A DNA stretch of 64,000 bases from Microcaldota archaeon (GCA_021801355.1 JAJYYB010000010.1:40272-104271); one strand, 5' to 3'. Positions 18,022 through 26,859 are shown, counted from the first letter of the stretch. Made by a program: numbers and translations. Notes: generated from the sequence alone by a model not told the origin.

Positions 18022-19044
18022 ATGGCATTTCTTATGGGGCTTCTAAGCGTTGATTATGCAGTTTTCGGGTCTTTCCTCCTTTTGAGCATTGCGGCGAGCG
18101 CGCTGTTCATAATCGGCTCTGCGCATGACAGAAGGTCAAGAATGTTGCTTTCTGTGCCCTTTGTGGCCTCTGCGCTGATAGCCATGGCAGCTTACCTGCA
18201 CGCATATGGCCCATCGCAGCCCGGCCTCACATTAAGCCTTATTTCCGCGTCGATATTCTTCACGCTCGCGGCGTTATGCTATGTAAAGAAGCCCAAGACC
18301 TTCTACATGTCGATGCTTGAGGGAATCTTGGTGGTACTGTGCTCTGCAACCGCATTCGGCCTGCATTCGATGGCCATGATAGCTGCGCTGGCGATAGGAG
18401 GGCTACTAGGCATCGTATGGAACGACAAGGAGTTCCACATCCGCCGCTCATGGCGCAAGTTCGAGCCCGATAGGAACAAGAAGCACCTCGAGATCAAGCG
18501 CGACATATTCCAGATACTCATAGGCGCAGTGGTCATACTTGCGATCCTTGCTTTGGGCGGCTACGCAAGGCCGGTTGTGTTCTCGCTAGTGGTTCTGGGG
18601 CTCGTTTACAGCAACCTCATAAGCACAAACCCCCGCGCGCCGTTCGGCGGGTTCCTGGCATCGATGGAGCGGAGCAGCACCACATTCGGAATAGGCGCTT
18701 TTTACCTTGCTATGGGCGTATCTTTGATACTCGGCTTGGTAACGAGCATGCCGCTCGTCCTGCTCAGCCTGGCTGCGCTTTTCTTCGGGGATTCGGCCGC
18801 TACTATAGTAGGCGTGCTTTTCGGCAGCATAAAGCTGCCGTACAACAGATCCAAGTCGGTGCAGGGGCTTTTCGGCTATTTTGCCGTTGTGGCCCTCTTC
18901 GGCTATCCGATAGTGGGCGCTTATTCCATTGTGGCAGGCCTGGCTTTCGCAGTCGTGGAGAGCTTGAGAGTCCCGATAGACGACAATATAGCCGTGGCGA
19001 TTTTTACCGTCGTAATTTCGATAATCTCGGCTTCCGTTTTTTAG
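18022..19044 (+). CDS. Dolichol/polyprenol kinase-like membrane protein (SEC59/DGK1/VTE5 family)
   Basis: This is a predicted CTP-dependent lipid-alcohol kinase, which would turn polyprenol or another prenyl alcohol into its phosphate. The 340-residue protein has about nine membrane segments. The family motif lies near residues 250-285: FFGDSAATIVGVLFG, KLPYNRSKSVQG, and later LRVPIDDNIAVAI. Its N-terminal third is less conserved. The ATG follows the DUF2070 stop with no gap, so the two are translationally linked. The substrate (dolichol, geranylgeraniol or phytol-like) cannot be read from sequence. Confidence 0.82.
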   Translation: MAFLMGLLSVDYAVFGSFLLLSIAASALFIIGSAHDRRSRMLLSVPFVASALIAMAAYLHAYGPSQPGLTLSLISASIFFTLAALCYVKKPKTFYMSMLEGILVVLCSATAFGLHSMAMIAALAIGGLLGIVWNDKEFHIRRSWRKFEPDRNKKHLEIKRDIFQILIGAVVILAILALGGYARPVVFSLVVLGLVYSNLISTNPRAPFGGFLASMERSSTTFGIGAFYLAMGVSLILGLVTSMPLVLLSLAALFFGDSAATIVGVLFGSIKLPYNRSKSVQGLFGYFAVVALFGYPIVGAYSIVAGLAFAVVESLRVPIDDNIAVAIFTVVISIISASVF

Positions 19045-19155
19045 TGGGAAAATCTTGCGACGACAATTTTTCATTTTTTATGAATGCCACTATTCAAGAC
19101 TTTGCACGTTTATTTAAAGACTTTCCTTTGCAAAGGATTTGTAGGGTTTGACCTG

Positions 19156-19476
19156 GTGCTTCGATTGGCTAAACAAAGGGGCTTCAGCCTCTATGATATA
19201 GAGCAGTTCATCCGCGAGGCGGGCGCCGAGAAGGTGAACGAGAAAGCGGTCTTAAGCCTTGAAATGGAGCTTGAGGACACTGTGAACGGGCTGATCAACG
19301 ATGCATCGATGTACGCCAACTACGCCGGCAGGAAGCGCCTGATAACTCTTCCTGACATAGAGCTGGCCAAGGGGCACAGCAAGCACGCTAAGCTTTACAT
19401 ACTTAAGAGCAAGCAGCACAAAAATAAGGTAGTCAAAAGGAGGATCTATGCCGTAGGCAAGGCAGCCTCAAAGTAG
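19156..19476 (+). CDS. Histone-fold protein
   Basis: This is a small DNA-binding or transcription-factor-like protein. Residues about 12-70 match the archaeal histone fold: FIREAGAEKVNEKAVLSLEM, then YANYAGRKRLITLPDIELA. A basic tail (KSKQHKNKVVKRR) follows. A longer frame opens at 19084, but TTTATTTAAA at about 19110-19119 looks like the TATA box, so translation should start downstream of it; I chose the GTG at 19156. At 106 residues it is longer than typical 66-70 residue archaeal histones, mostly because of the tail. It may be a regulator rather than a bulk chromatin protein. Confidence 0.75.
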   Translation: MLRLAKQRGFSLYDIEQFIREAGAEKVNEKAVLSLEMELEDTVNGLINDASMYANYAGRKRLITLPDIELAKGHSKHAKLYILKSKQHKNKVVKRRIYAVGKAASK

Positions 19477-20511
19477 CGCCATCGACTTCAGGGCGAACGC
19501 AAGCGCCACAAATAGTAATTCTACTATCCACATGTAAAGTGATACCTCCCATTCTGTGCACCTCTTCAGGTTCATTATTATATGGGTCCAGCTATAGATC
19601 TTCTTGCCGTACGGCGGTTCGAACGTGCCGTCGGACCTTAGCTTTCCGAGATCGGTGACCTTGAACCTCCTCCTCGCGTGGAGTATGAACTCTATTATCC
19701 AAGGCATGAATACTATCAGGCCGAAAGACTCCATGCTGCCCACTATCATGGCAACGACCAGGCCGGTTCCTACGCCATAACTGAAGCTGTCGCCCGGCGT
19801 TATCTTTGATGGGTACAGGTTGAATACCAGGAATGCCATTATCGCTGCGGCGAGTATGCTCGTTATAAGTGCCCCGACATAAGAGCCGTAGATTATGCTG
19901 TAGAGCAGCATCCCCAGGCTGGCTATCAGGCCTGTCCCACCGGCTATGCCATCAAAGCCGCCGAGCAGATTGAACGCATTTGATGCGAAAACAACGGCCA
20001 GTGGTATTATTATAAGAGGGTAGAAGATGCCGAAATTCACCGCCCCTACGAAAGGTATGGCGACTACTTTGACGCCTGCGTTTATCGCCATTAGAGGCAC
20101 TGCGCCCACTAGCGTGAGCAAGGGCTTCTGCCACTGCTTAAGGCCCTTCCTTGTGTCCATCATGTCAGTGGTTTTTACCATCGATTTCTTCACGTTCACA
20201 TCATCAAGAAACCCTACGAAAGCGACCAGTAGGACTGACAAAAGGGTCGCGAATAGGTACTCGAGCGATACGAACGACGTGTATATGTGGAAACTTGAGC
20301 CGAATATGTAGGTAAGCACCCCGATCGTGAAGCCGAATACCACGGCTAGGCCCCCACTGCTTGGTATTGTCGGCTTGGATTTCTTGTTGTGGTCGGGCGA
20401 CGTTATGCCGGACTCGAACATGTATGATTTTAAGAACATCAGGGCTATTATTGAGAAGACAAATCCGGCTATGCATGGTACAAGTATGGTAAGGTATGTG
20501 TGGTAAGCCAT
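19468..20511 (-). CDS. Polyprenyl-phosphate GlcNAc-1-phosphate transferase (AglH/Alg7/WecA family)
   Basis: It is predicted to transfer a HexNAc-1-phosphate from UDP-sugar to polyprenyl phosphate, the first step of lipid-linked glycan assembly. The 347-residue protein has about ten membrane segments. Motifs are SSGGLAVVFGF (about 50), FVGFLDDV (about 100), NAFNLLGGFDGIAGG (about 188), and TPGDSFSYGVGTG (about 237), which carry the family's Mg and nucleotide sites. It overlaps the 3' end of the histone-fold gene by 9 bases, tail to tail, and diverges from tRNA-Arg. Confidence 0.92.
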   Translation of the reverse strand: MAYHTYLTILVPCIAGFVFSIIALMFLKSYMFESGITSPDHNKKSKPTIPSSGGLAVVFGFTIGVLTYIFGSSFHIYTSFVSLEYLFATLLSVLLVAFVGFLDDVNVKKSMVKTTDMMDTRKGLKQWQKPLLTLVGAVPLMAINAGVKVVAIPFVGAVNFGIFYPLIIIPLAVVFASNAFNLLGGFDGIAGGTGLIASLGMLLYSIIYGSYVGALITSILAAAIMAFLVFNLYPSKITPGDSFSYGVGTGLVVAMIVGSMESFGLIVFMPWIIEFILHARRRFKVTDLGKLRSDGTFEPPYGKKIYSWTHIIMNLKRCTEWEVSLYMWIVELLFVALAFALKSMALL

Positions 20512-20535
20512 GATAAATACCTCAAATGGTAGTTT

Positions 20536-20561
20536 TTAATTAATATAAGCTATTATATTTA
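20536..20561. promoter_or_regulatory. Back-to-back TATA elements for the GlcNAc-1-P transferase gene and tRNA-Arg
   Basis: ATTATATTTA at 20552-20561 lies about 30 bases before tRNA-Arg. TTAATTAATAT at 20536-20546 lies about 30 bases before the transferase ATG on the other strand. Confidence 0.5.
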
Positions 20562-20588
20562 TCCATATTATTTCCTTTTCATCTAGGC

Positions 20589-20662
20589 GCCCTTGTAGTA
20601 TAACTTGGATAGAACGTGAGCTTGCGGAGCTTGTGATCCGGGTTCAAATCCCGGCAAGGGCG
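20589..20662 (+). tRNA. tRNA-Arg (anticodon GCG)
   Basis: The acceptor stem GCCCTTG (20589-20595) pairs with CAAGGGC (20655-20661), with discriminator G at 20662. The anticodon arm is TGAGC-TTGCGGA-GCTTG, giving anticodon GCG for codons CGC/CGU. The T arm is CCGGG-TTCAAAT-CCCGG. The D stem is weak, with one A-A mismatch. CCA is not encoded and no intron is seen. Confidence 0.88.
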
Positions 20663-20732
20663 ATCCACAATTTTCCTGTAGGAAAATGTGTGAATTTAAA
20701 AGAATCTTGTGAACGGTAGGTAATTGGTGTCT

Positions 20733-21161
20733 ATGGCAACTGCAAACGAAGCGGACAAGAAGCAAAAAGGTCTGACTAAAGAAGAGATAAACGCGATGGA
20801 GGAGTACCTTAAAGAGAAAAACTTGAAGGCCAATAGCGAAGGGGCCGTACTCGCCGCTATTGCTAAGATGAAGGAACCAGACCGCTCAATGGCAAAACGT
20901 ATACATTCCATTGTCAAGGCCAGCGCGCCTGATCTTTCTCCCAGAACTTGGTATGGTATGCCGGCGTATGCAAAGGGCGACAAGGTCATCTGCTTCTTCC
21001 AGGCCGCAGGCAAGTTCAAGGCGAGGTACGGGACCCTAGGTTTCAGCGACAATGCCAATTTGGATCAGGGCAACATGTGGCCTGCCTCTTATGCCGTCAT
21101 GAAGTTGACCCCAGAGGAAGAGAAAAGGATAGCGGATCTAGTGAAGAGGGCGGTGAGCTAA
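20733..21161 (+). CDS. DUF1801-family small protein
   Basis: The 142-residue soluble protein starts at ATG 20733; in-frame TTG and GTG codons lie 9 and 6 bases upstream. The region [20 protein letters not shown] and later [19 protein letters not shown] are typical of DUF1801 (YdhG-like) proteins, a small fold of unknown function. No enzyme motif is present. It follows tRNA-Arg. Confidence 0.75.
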   Translation: MATANEADKKQKGLTKEEINAMEEYLKEKNLKANSEGAVLAAIAKMKEPDRSMAKRIHSIVKASAPDLSPRTWYGMPAYAKGDKVICFFQAAGKFKARYGTLGFSDNANLDQGNMWPASYAVMKLTPEEEKRIADLVKRAVS

Positions 21162-21205
21162 GGCGGATGCAAGCGCAGAGACAGGCAACGTAATCGAAAA
21201 ATCAT

Positions 21206-21397
21206 GTGGCAGGAAGGGCAAACACTACTTTCCCAAAAGTAGCCAAAATAAAAGACTCGAAGAAGCTCTTTAATGCGCGCCTAGACGACAAAACAGTACG
21301 CGCTATCAGCTTTTACGAGACAGGCATTATAGATGGTGCAGCGCTCAAGGCGCTGATCCTCGAAGCCGTGAAGCCGAATGCATCAAAAAGCAAATAA
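21206..21397 (+). CDS. Short protein resembling the tail of DUF1801-type proteins
   Basis: The frame starts at a GTG and gives 63 residues. KKLFNARLDDKTVRAISFYE then IDGAALKALILEAV resembles the C-terminal segment of some DUF1801/YdeI-like proteins, so it could be a remnant or a stand-alone small partner of the gene upstream. It is in a different frame from that gene, and I cannot confirm that it is translated. Confidence 0.5.
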   Translation: MAGRANTTFPKVAKIKDSKKLFNARLDDKTVRAISFYETGIIDGAALKALILEAVKPNASKSK

Positions 21398-21416
21398 TGT
21401 GGTATCAAGAATTTAT

Positions 21417-22310
21417 TCAGACGATGGAGCTCTTTGGCTGTGATGACCAAATCGAACCTATTGCCGAGTATATCAGCTTTGCTGCGAGGTAGTTTGGAGC
21501 TATAAGTCCAGGTATAGGACTCAATTCGGTAAAGTCTATGCCCAGCACGTCCTTAGCCATCATAGAGCCCCTGAGTATATCCTTAAGCTTGGAGTATGTA
21601 AGGCCGTTAGGCTCAGGAGTGCCAACGCTAGGCATCTCGCTAGGATCAAGGACGTCGAGATCGACCGTTATGTAAATGTCCTTAAGCGTGTTGACCCTTA
21701 TCGCATTTATTATGTCCTGCGTGCTCATGTTTTGCATGTCTTTCATGTAGAGAATGGAGTCTGGGTATTTCTTTGCGCTCTGTTCGTCTATGCTCCTTAC
21801 GCCAACGCTGTAGCAGCTATCGGCAAGCTCCCTCGCCCTTGCAGCGACGCAGGCATGGCAGTATTTTGTGCCGAAAAGCTCATCTCTGGAATCTGAGTGC
21901 GCATCGAAATGGATCACCGTGAATTTTTTGTTGCGCGAAGCGAGAGCTTTTATCGAACCCAACGCAACTGTGTGCTCCCCGCCAATCAGGAGAGGCAGTT
22001 TACCATCATCCAGGACTAGGCCGACCTCCTTCTCGATGCGTTCTACGGTCTTCTCTGGGGAAGAGAAGTCTGGCGCGAGCTCTTCGGTGGTGTATATCCC
22101 TGCCTTGCTTATGTCGCCGTTAAACTCCTCGCTATAGAGCTCCATGTTCCTGCTCGCCTCTATTATGGCGCGCGGACCGTCCCGTGCACCTGATTTGTAT
22201 GTCACGGTCGAATCGTAAGGTATCGGTATCGCAACAACTTTGGATGTTTTGTAGTTTTGTTCCTCGAGGCCGAAAAGGTTGTATGGTGGTGTGGTATTCA
22301 GAATTTTCAT
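21417..22310 (-). CDS. speB: Agmatinase (ureohydrolase family)
   Basis: It is predicted to hydrolyse agmatine to putrescine and urea using two Mn ions. The metal motifs are complete: LIGGEHTVALG, VIHFDAHSDSRDE and TVDLDVLDPSEMPSVGTPEP. I chose the ATG at 22310 (297 residues), which begins MKILNTTPPYNLFG; a frame nine residues longer exists. Formiminoglutamase or guanidinobutyrase cannot be excluded. A spermidine-synthase-like gene lies at 57.2 kb, which would fit polyamine synthesis. Confidence 0.88.
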   Translation of the reverse strand: MKILNTTPPYNLFGLEEQNYKTSKVVAIPIPYDSTVTYKSGARDGPRAIIEASRNMELYSEEFNGDISKAGIYTTEELAPDFSSPEKTVERIEKEVGLVLDDGKLPLLIGGEHTVALGSIKALASRNKKFTVIHFDAHSDSRDELFGTKYCHACVAARARELADSCYSVGVRSIDEQSAKKYPDSILYMKDMQNMSTQDIINAIRVNTLKDIYITVDLDVLDPSEMPSVGTPEPNGLTYSKLKDILRGSMMAKDVLGIDFTELSPIPGLIAPNYLAAKLIYSAIGSIWSSQPKSSIV

Positions 22311-22451
22311 TATAGCACCTATGGTTTGCGTTTGCATTTGCTTCTTATTGAGATACAGATAGCAAGGTTAAAAAAACTGCTTTTAATTATGTATATGCCA
22401 GTATAGGCTCTCCATTTTTAATTTTATATTGCATATTCCTAGGGTGGGATA

Positions 22452-22727
22452 ATGTCCAATCAAATAAGATGCGCGCATATTCTGGTGAAGAATGAGGCTA
22501 CAGCACAGGAAGTGTTAGCTAAGCTCAAGACCGGGGAAAGCTTCGCCAAGCTTGCAGAGCAGTACTCCTTGGATGGCACCAGGAAACGGGGCGGCGATTT
22601 GGGCTTCTTCGGAAGAGGTATGATGGTCAAATCGTTCGAGGAGGCGGCTTTCAAGCTCAATAAAGGGGACATTTCTGGCGTAGTAAAATCTGAATTTGGA
22701 TACCATATAATAAAAAGGCTGGAATGA
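22452..22727 (+). CDS. Parvulin-type peptidyl-prolyl isomerase
   Basis: The 91-residue protein is a bare parvulin domain, with no signal or anchor, so it is cytoplasmic. Typical segments are [40 protein letters not shown] and [10 protein letters not shown] at the end. GGTGGGAT 5 bases before the ATG is a strong ribosome-binding site. It diverges from agmatinase and ends one base before the convergent glycosyltransferase. Confidence 0.95.
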   Translation: MSNQIRCAHILVKNEATAQEVLAKLKTGESFAKLAEQYSLDGTRKRGGDLGFFGRGMMVKSFEEAAFKLNKGDISGVVKSEFGYHIIKRLE

Positions 22728-22728
22728 A

Positions 22729-23874
22729 TCATTCCAGGCCGAGCTTTCTGAATATTCTGCCATAGAACTCATTCGTTCTGGCGGCCGAGAACAGCTTAAG
22801 GTTCTCTTTGTGCTTTATGTACTTACTTTTATCGCTGCTCTTTAGTATTTCTATCACCTTGTCTGGCAGTTCCACCTCGGCATCGACCACGCACATGTCT
22901 CGTACCTCTTTTGGTATCGGAGAGTAGTCCGGCAGCACTACCGGCGTGCCCAGGGCTATGCTTTCAAGCGTTATTATGCTCAGCCCTTCGCGCTCTGACA
23001 TCATAAGGAATAGGCCAGAATCGACTATATCTTCGTACAGCTTTGATTTCTTATCGTAGTTATAGAACGGCTTCAGCTTAACGTTTTTCTCTATGCCCAT
23101 GCGTCTTATCATCTGTCTTATATTGGCTTCCTCGGGGCCATCGCCTATTATCGTTGCCGTCACATCAGGCATTTTAGAAGCCACCTTGTTTACTATCTTG
23201 AGGAATTCATCTATCCTTTTATCCTTTATCAGCCTTCCGGAGAACACAATCCCGTGCTTCCTATATTTAGTGGGGCTCCTTTTGATTTTGCTTAGGGCTT
23301 CATTGTCTAGCACAGGCGCGAATACGCCGCCAATCCTGTGCTCACCGATACCTAGTGCCCTCAGCTTATTCTCGACCTCGTAGGACGAGTTTATTGTATA
23401 CATATCAGCAGAGCCGAAGAAGTACTGGACAAAAGCAAACGCAAGCGCGCTTAGGCGCTTGCCCAAATATGCATCCCAGTATTTCTTATCCCATATTTCG
23501 GCCACGTCTATGATGAGCTTGCATCCGGTCAATTTACAGTACAGCTTGACTACTGGCAGGTGCAGATACGGAAAGGCGTTTGCCTCTACCACATCGAATT
23601 TATATCCGAAAATCTTTAGCATGTTAATCGAAAATATGAGCGCGTGACGTATTGATCTCCTGCCATGTGAAAACAGGCGCTCGTAAGAGATTTTGTGGTA
23701 CGTGTGATAGTTTATGTTTTTATAAGTAAAATTAGGCTCCATGCCTGGCCAGCGCATGGAGAAGAAGTGTACTTCGTGACTTTTAGCCAATTCCGCGGCT
23801 TCGGTTGCTTCGGTAGTTGCAACTCCTCCTATCTGCCAAGGATGCGCGACATCAGAAACGAATGCAATTTTCAT
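22729..23874 (-). CDS. GT4-family glycosyltransferase
   Basis: This retaining glycosyltransferase of the GT-B fold has 381 residues. The N-terminal domain starts KIAFVSDVAHPWQIGGVATT. The C-terminal domain has VFSGRLIKDKRIDEFLKIV (about 210-230), GDGPEEANIRQMI, and the sugar-nucleotide site SEREGLSIITLESIALGTPV (about 310-330). It opens the glycan region and diverges from another GT4 gene. The donor and acceptor are unknown. Confidence 0.88.
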   Translation of the reverse strand: MKIAFVSDVAHPWQIGGVATTEATEAAELAKSHEVHFFSMRWPGMEPNFTYKNINYHTYHKISYERLFSHGRRSIRHALIFSINMLKIFGYKFDVVEANAFPYLHLPVVKLYCKLTGCKLIIDVAEIWDKKYWDAYLGKRLSALAFAFVQYFFGSADMYTINSSYEVENKLRALGIGEHRIGGVFAPVLDNEALSKIKRSPTKYRKHGIVFSGRLIKDKRIDEFLKIVNKVASKMPDVTATIIGDGPEEANIRQMIRRMGIEKNVKLKPFYNYDKKSKLYEDIVDSGLFLMMSEREGLSIITLESIALGTPVVLPDYSPIPKEVRDMCVVDAEVELPDKVIEILKSSDKSKYIKHKENLKLFSAARTNEFYGRIFRKLGLE

Positions 23875-23960
23875 TTATATACCAATATGAATATTTTCGA
23901 TGGATAAGGCAATTATATTTATTAGAGTATATGGCAATCTAAAATAATTAGTGTTATCTG

Positions 23961-25067
23961 ATGAGGATATTAATTATAAGCACTACTAAGCCCTATAAAG
24001 GCAGCGGCAGCGGCCTAACAGAGTATGCGTATCAGTTAGTGACGCATATGAAGCCGTTGCTAGGAAAATATACGATCATAGATGAACTTTTTGCTATTAA
24101 AAAATCTAAAAAAAATAACATACGTGGGCTGATAAAAGCTAATACTGAATTTAAAATTAGATTGCGCAGGATAGCGCATAGAAAATATGATATAATTCAT
24201 ATAACTGATCAAGAGGTAGGTTTCGCTGCAAAAATCCTTAAGAAGGCAAAGGTAAAGGCAAAGATAGTCACTACCGTACATGACCTTTCGAGGTTTGAGG
24301 CCGGATTGCACAGAGGGATGGCACAACGAGCTTATAACTGGATGGTGAAGGGTAGCACCGCAAATGCCATAGAGCATTCAGATTTTATACTGTGTAATTC
24401 TTCGCAGACATACAAAACCTTAATAAGACGGTTCGGAAAAAGAAAAAATATTGCCGTAGTATCCCATGGTATAGATGATAAAATTATAAGCGCGAGACTC
24501 CACAAGAAAATGTATAAAAAAGGGAAGTTTATCGTAGGTTATATAGGTGCGCTTGCACTCCATAAGAATGTTATTCTTATATTAAGAACTGCTAAGATTC
24601 TAAAAGGCGACGATACATACAGATTTGTTATAAATGGTACCGGGGCGGAATTACAAAACCTGGTTAATTTTAAGAAAAAGAATGGATTGGACAATGTGGA
24701 ATTCTGCGGATATGTTCCTGAAAAAGATAAGGTAAGGGCTTATGATAGTTTTGACGCTTTTGCTTTCCCAAGCAGGTACGAAGGCTTTGGTAATCCGATT
24801 CTAGAAGCACAGGCCAGAGGCCTCCCGGTAATGATATATAAGGATGGAAGAATACCGAATGAAGTTAAAAAATTCTGCATAGAAACTGGGTGCCCTGAAC
24901 AGATGGCGGAAGTTATACGAAGTTTGGAAAAAAACGGATATCGGCAGGAGCCAAGAAAACTCGGAATTAAACACGCCGGAGGTTTTACCTGGAATAAAAC
25001 AGCAAATGGGACGATTGATGTTTATAAAACTTTATTAAAGCGAGAGACGATAAATGTTAACTTGTAG
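23961..25067 (+). CDS. GT4-family glycosyltransferase, AT-rich
   Basis: The 368-residue protein has the GT-B layout: RILIISTTKPYKGSGSG at the N-terminus, FIVGYIGALALHKNVILILR (about 190), INGTGAELQNL, and FAFPSRYEGFGNPILEAQAR (about 270) as the nucleotide-sugar site. Base and codon use are more AT-rich than its left-hand neighbours, which suggests acquisition by transfer. An IS200/IS605 element begins within a few bases of its stop codon, so the last residues may have been altered by the insertion. Confidence 0.85.
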   Translation: MRILIISTTKPYKGSGSGLTEYAYQLVTHMKPLLGKYTIIDELFAIKKSKKNNIRGLIKANTEFKIRLRRIAHRKYDIIHITDQEVGFAAKILKKAKVKAKIVTTVHDLSRFEAGLHRGMAQRAYNWMVKGSTANAIEHSDFILCNSSQTYKTLIRRFGKRKNIAVVSHGIDDKIISARLHKKMYKKGKFIVGYIGALALHKNVILILRTAKILKGDDTYRFVINGTGAELQNLVNFKKKNGLDNVEFCGYVPEKDKVRAYDSFDAFAFPSRYEGFGNPILEAQARGLPVMIYKDGRIPNEVKKFCIETGCPEQMAEVIRSLEKNGYRQEPRKLGIKHAGGFTWNKTANGTIDVYKTLLKRETINVNL

Positions 25068-25076
25068 ATCTGACAT

Positions 25077-25100
25077 CCTCCCACGAATAAATTCGTGAGG
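25077..25100 (-). repeat. Right-end hairpin and probable omega-RNA 3' region of the IS605 element
   Basis: The hairpin lies directly after tnpB. In characterised IS605 elements the right end encodes the guide RNA used by TnpB, overlapping the tnpB 3' end, and the adjacent flanking DNA acts as guide. Here the guide would come from DNA at about 25050-25070. This is inference; only the hairpin is seen. Confidence 0.5.
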
Positions 25101-25128
25101 TTCCTCTTTGTGTTCGGTGTCTCTGCGT

Positions 25129-26148
25129 TCATAGAGTTGCACCTTGGGGCGTATCAGTGCTGCCCTTGAATACATCTCTGTCTGTATTCAATTGACTTCT
25201 GCCTTCTCCGATTGGAGGGCGCTGCGATATGTTGAACGATGCATTTGCGTCGGCATGGTCTACGTGTCCACACGATTGGCACACGAATTTCTTTGCATCT
25301 CTAATACCTTCGCTTCCACACCTTGAACAGTCCTTTGACGTGTTTTTAGGCTCCACGTAGGTTAGAGGTATTCCGCATAATTTTGCCTTGTATTCGATGA
25401 AAGTCTGCAATTGGTAGAATGACCAACTATGCAGACTGTAGTTGAAGTTCCTTGTGTGTTTCCTGTTTTTTCTTATCCCTTCCAGTTTCTCCAGCTTTAT
25501 CCCTGCATTATTTTTCTTTGCAGTTTCAATTATTGCCTTCGAGACGTTGTGGTTTATGTTCTTAATTATTCTTGACTCCCTGTCTCTTATCCTTTTTACC
25601 ACACCGTATTTTCCTTCTCTTTGCATCTTCCTTCTTATGTTCTTGTATTTCTTGTGGATGTGAAGTGCCTCCTTCCCAAGTTTCATAATCTTCCCTGTAT
25701 CTGGGTTTCCCACTACTGCGATATGACCTGTTGTGTTCCTATCTACCCCTATCCACGTTTGGGGAACTATCTGTGGTGCTTCGTTGATATTTACTGAAAC
25801 ATAGGCGTATTCATTGTCCAATTCTATCTGGTTTATCTTTTCGTAATCGTTCCTGAAATCATATGTCACGCTAAATTTTAGGCATGGAATGTATATCGTC
25901 CTGTTCTCCTTGTTTGCATTGACAGATTGGGAAGGAACAGTCAGTTTTACCTTATTAACGTTCTTGATTGTCTCATTGTTTCCATATTTCCTGAGTATCT
26001 GATTTGCGATTGCGGACTTTAGATTGAATTGTTTTACGTCCTTTGAAGACCTTGTTTTGTGTGTTAAGACGAACTCGGCAATCTTCCTTGCTTTTCCTAA
26101 CTCTGAAGAAAAATCCCTGTTGTGTTTTATCTTGAAGGTCAGAATCAT
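25129..26148 (-). CDS. tnpB: TnpB, RNA-guided nuclease of IS605 type
   Basis: In studied relatives TnpB is an RNA-guided DNA nuclease that helps keep the element in place. The 339-residue protein has an intact RuvC-like site: D136 (WIGVDRN), E220 (IKLEKLEGI) and D300 (HADANAS). A zinc ribbon C-SR-C-G...C-QS-C-G lies at about 274-293. The start is 4 bases after the stop of the small membrane gene, with AGTGA as a weak ribosome-binding site. Confidence 0.93.
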   Translation of the reverse strand: MILTFKIKHNRDFSSELGKARKIAEFVLTHKTRSSKDVKQFNLKSAIANQILRKYGNNETIKNVNKVKLTVPSQSVNANKENRTIYIPCLKFSVTYDFRNDYEKINQIELDNEYAYVSVNINEAPQIVPQTWIGVDRNTTGHIAVVGNPDTGKIMKLGKEALHIHKKYKNIRRKMQREGKYGVVKRIRDRESRIIKNINHNVSKAIIETAKKNNAGIKLEKLEGIRKNRKHTRNFNYSLHSWSFYQLQTFIEYKAKLCGIPLTYVEPKNTSKDCSRCGSEGIRDAKKFVCQSCGHVDHADANASFNISQRPPIGEGRSQLNTDRDVFKGSTDTPQGATL

Positions 26149-26152
26149 TGTG

Positions 26153-26392
26153 TCACTTTTTATAAAACCATTTTACCATTAATGCAATCAGACCAATTAC
26201 TATAAGGACTATGCCAAGATATATAGAATAGATTGCAGACAAATCCGTGCAACAAGGTATTGGAGGTTGTCCTACAATTTCCGCAGGACAGTTGCATACT
26301 CTGTTAAGGTAGGAAATAGCACTCCCAATAGAGACTATCAAACCTAGAAGTATTGAAATTATGCCCAAGACCATTAGTGTATTCTGTTTCAT
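26153..26392 (-). CDS. Small two-helix membrane protein between tnpA and tnpB
   Basis: The 79-residue protein has two membrane segments (about 6-29 and 52-75) joined by a loop with four cysteines (CNCPAE, PPIPCCTD). Its ATG overlaps the tnpA stop in an ATGA, and tnpB starts 4 bases after its own stop, so it is translated as part of the element. I do not recognise the family. It could be cargo, or an older host gene trapped between tnpA and tnpB. Confidence 0.75.
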   Translation of the reverse strand: MKQNTLMVLGIISILLGLIVSIGSAISYLNRVCNCPAEIVGQPPIPCCTDLSAIYSIYLGIVLIVIGLIALMVKWFYKK

Positions 26393-26781
26393 ACTTTATC
26401 CCATTGTTGTTCTATATATCTCTTGATTGTTGCAGCAGACACGTTTCCTGCAGTCGAAAGAAAGTACGAACGTGTCCAGAGAGTCGGCATCTTTAGGAGT
26501 TCTGGAAACTCGTTTCTTAAATATCTTGAACTTCTGCCTTTGAATCTCTTGACTACTATCTCTGGTCTTGACCTTACGTCAGCGGAGATGAATAGATGGA
26601 CATGGTCTGGCATGACCTCTTTTGAAATAATGTCCCATCCATTTTCAAGTGCTACATCAAACATAATTTCTTCAAGCCTTTTCTTTATGTCTCCTACCAA
26701 TAACTTTCTCCTATATTTAGGACAGAATACTATGTGGTAGTTTACCATTGCTAAACTTGTTCGGTTATGTTTGTATTCCAT
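26389..26781 (-). CDS. tnpA: TnpA, IS200-type Y1 transposase
   Basis: This is a single-strand transposase of the HUH class. The 130-residue protein has the HUH motif DHVHLF at about residue 59-64 and a catalytic Tyr in the C-terminal helix (IKRYIEQQ). YHIVFCPKYRRKLL near the N-terminus is typical. It appears intact, so the element may be active or may supply transposition to related copies. Confidence 0.95.
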   Translation of the reverse strand: MEYKHNRTSLAMVNYHIVFCPKYRRKLLVGDIKKRLEEIMFDVALENGWDIISKEVMPDHVHLFISADVRSRPEIVVKRFKGRSSRYLRNEFPELLKMPTLWTRSYFLSTAGNVSAATIKRYIEQQWDKV

Positions 26782-26859
26782 ATTAATCTTTAGATACTAT
26801 ATATCCCTTCTAATTTATATAGATATGCTTCTATCAAATTGCAAGACATTCGCATTCAT

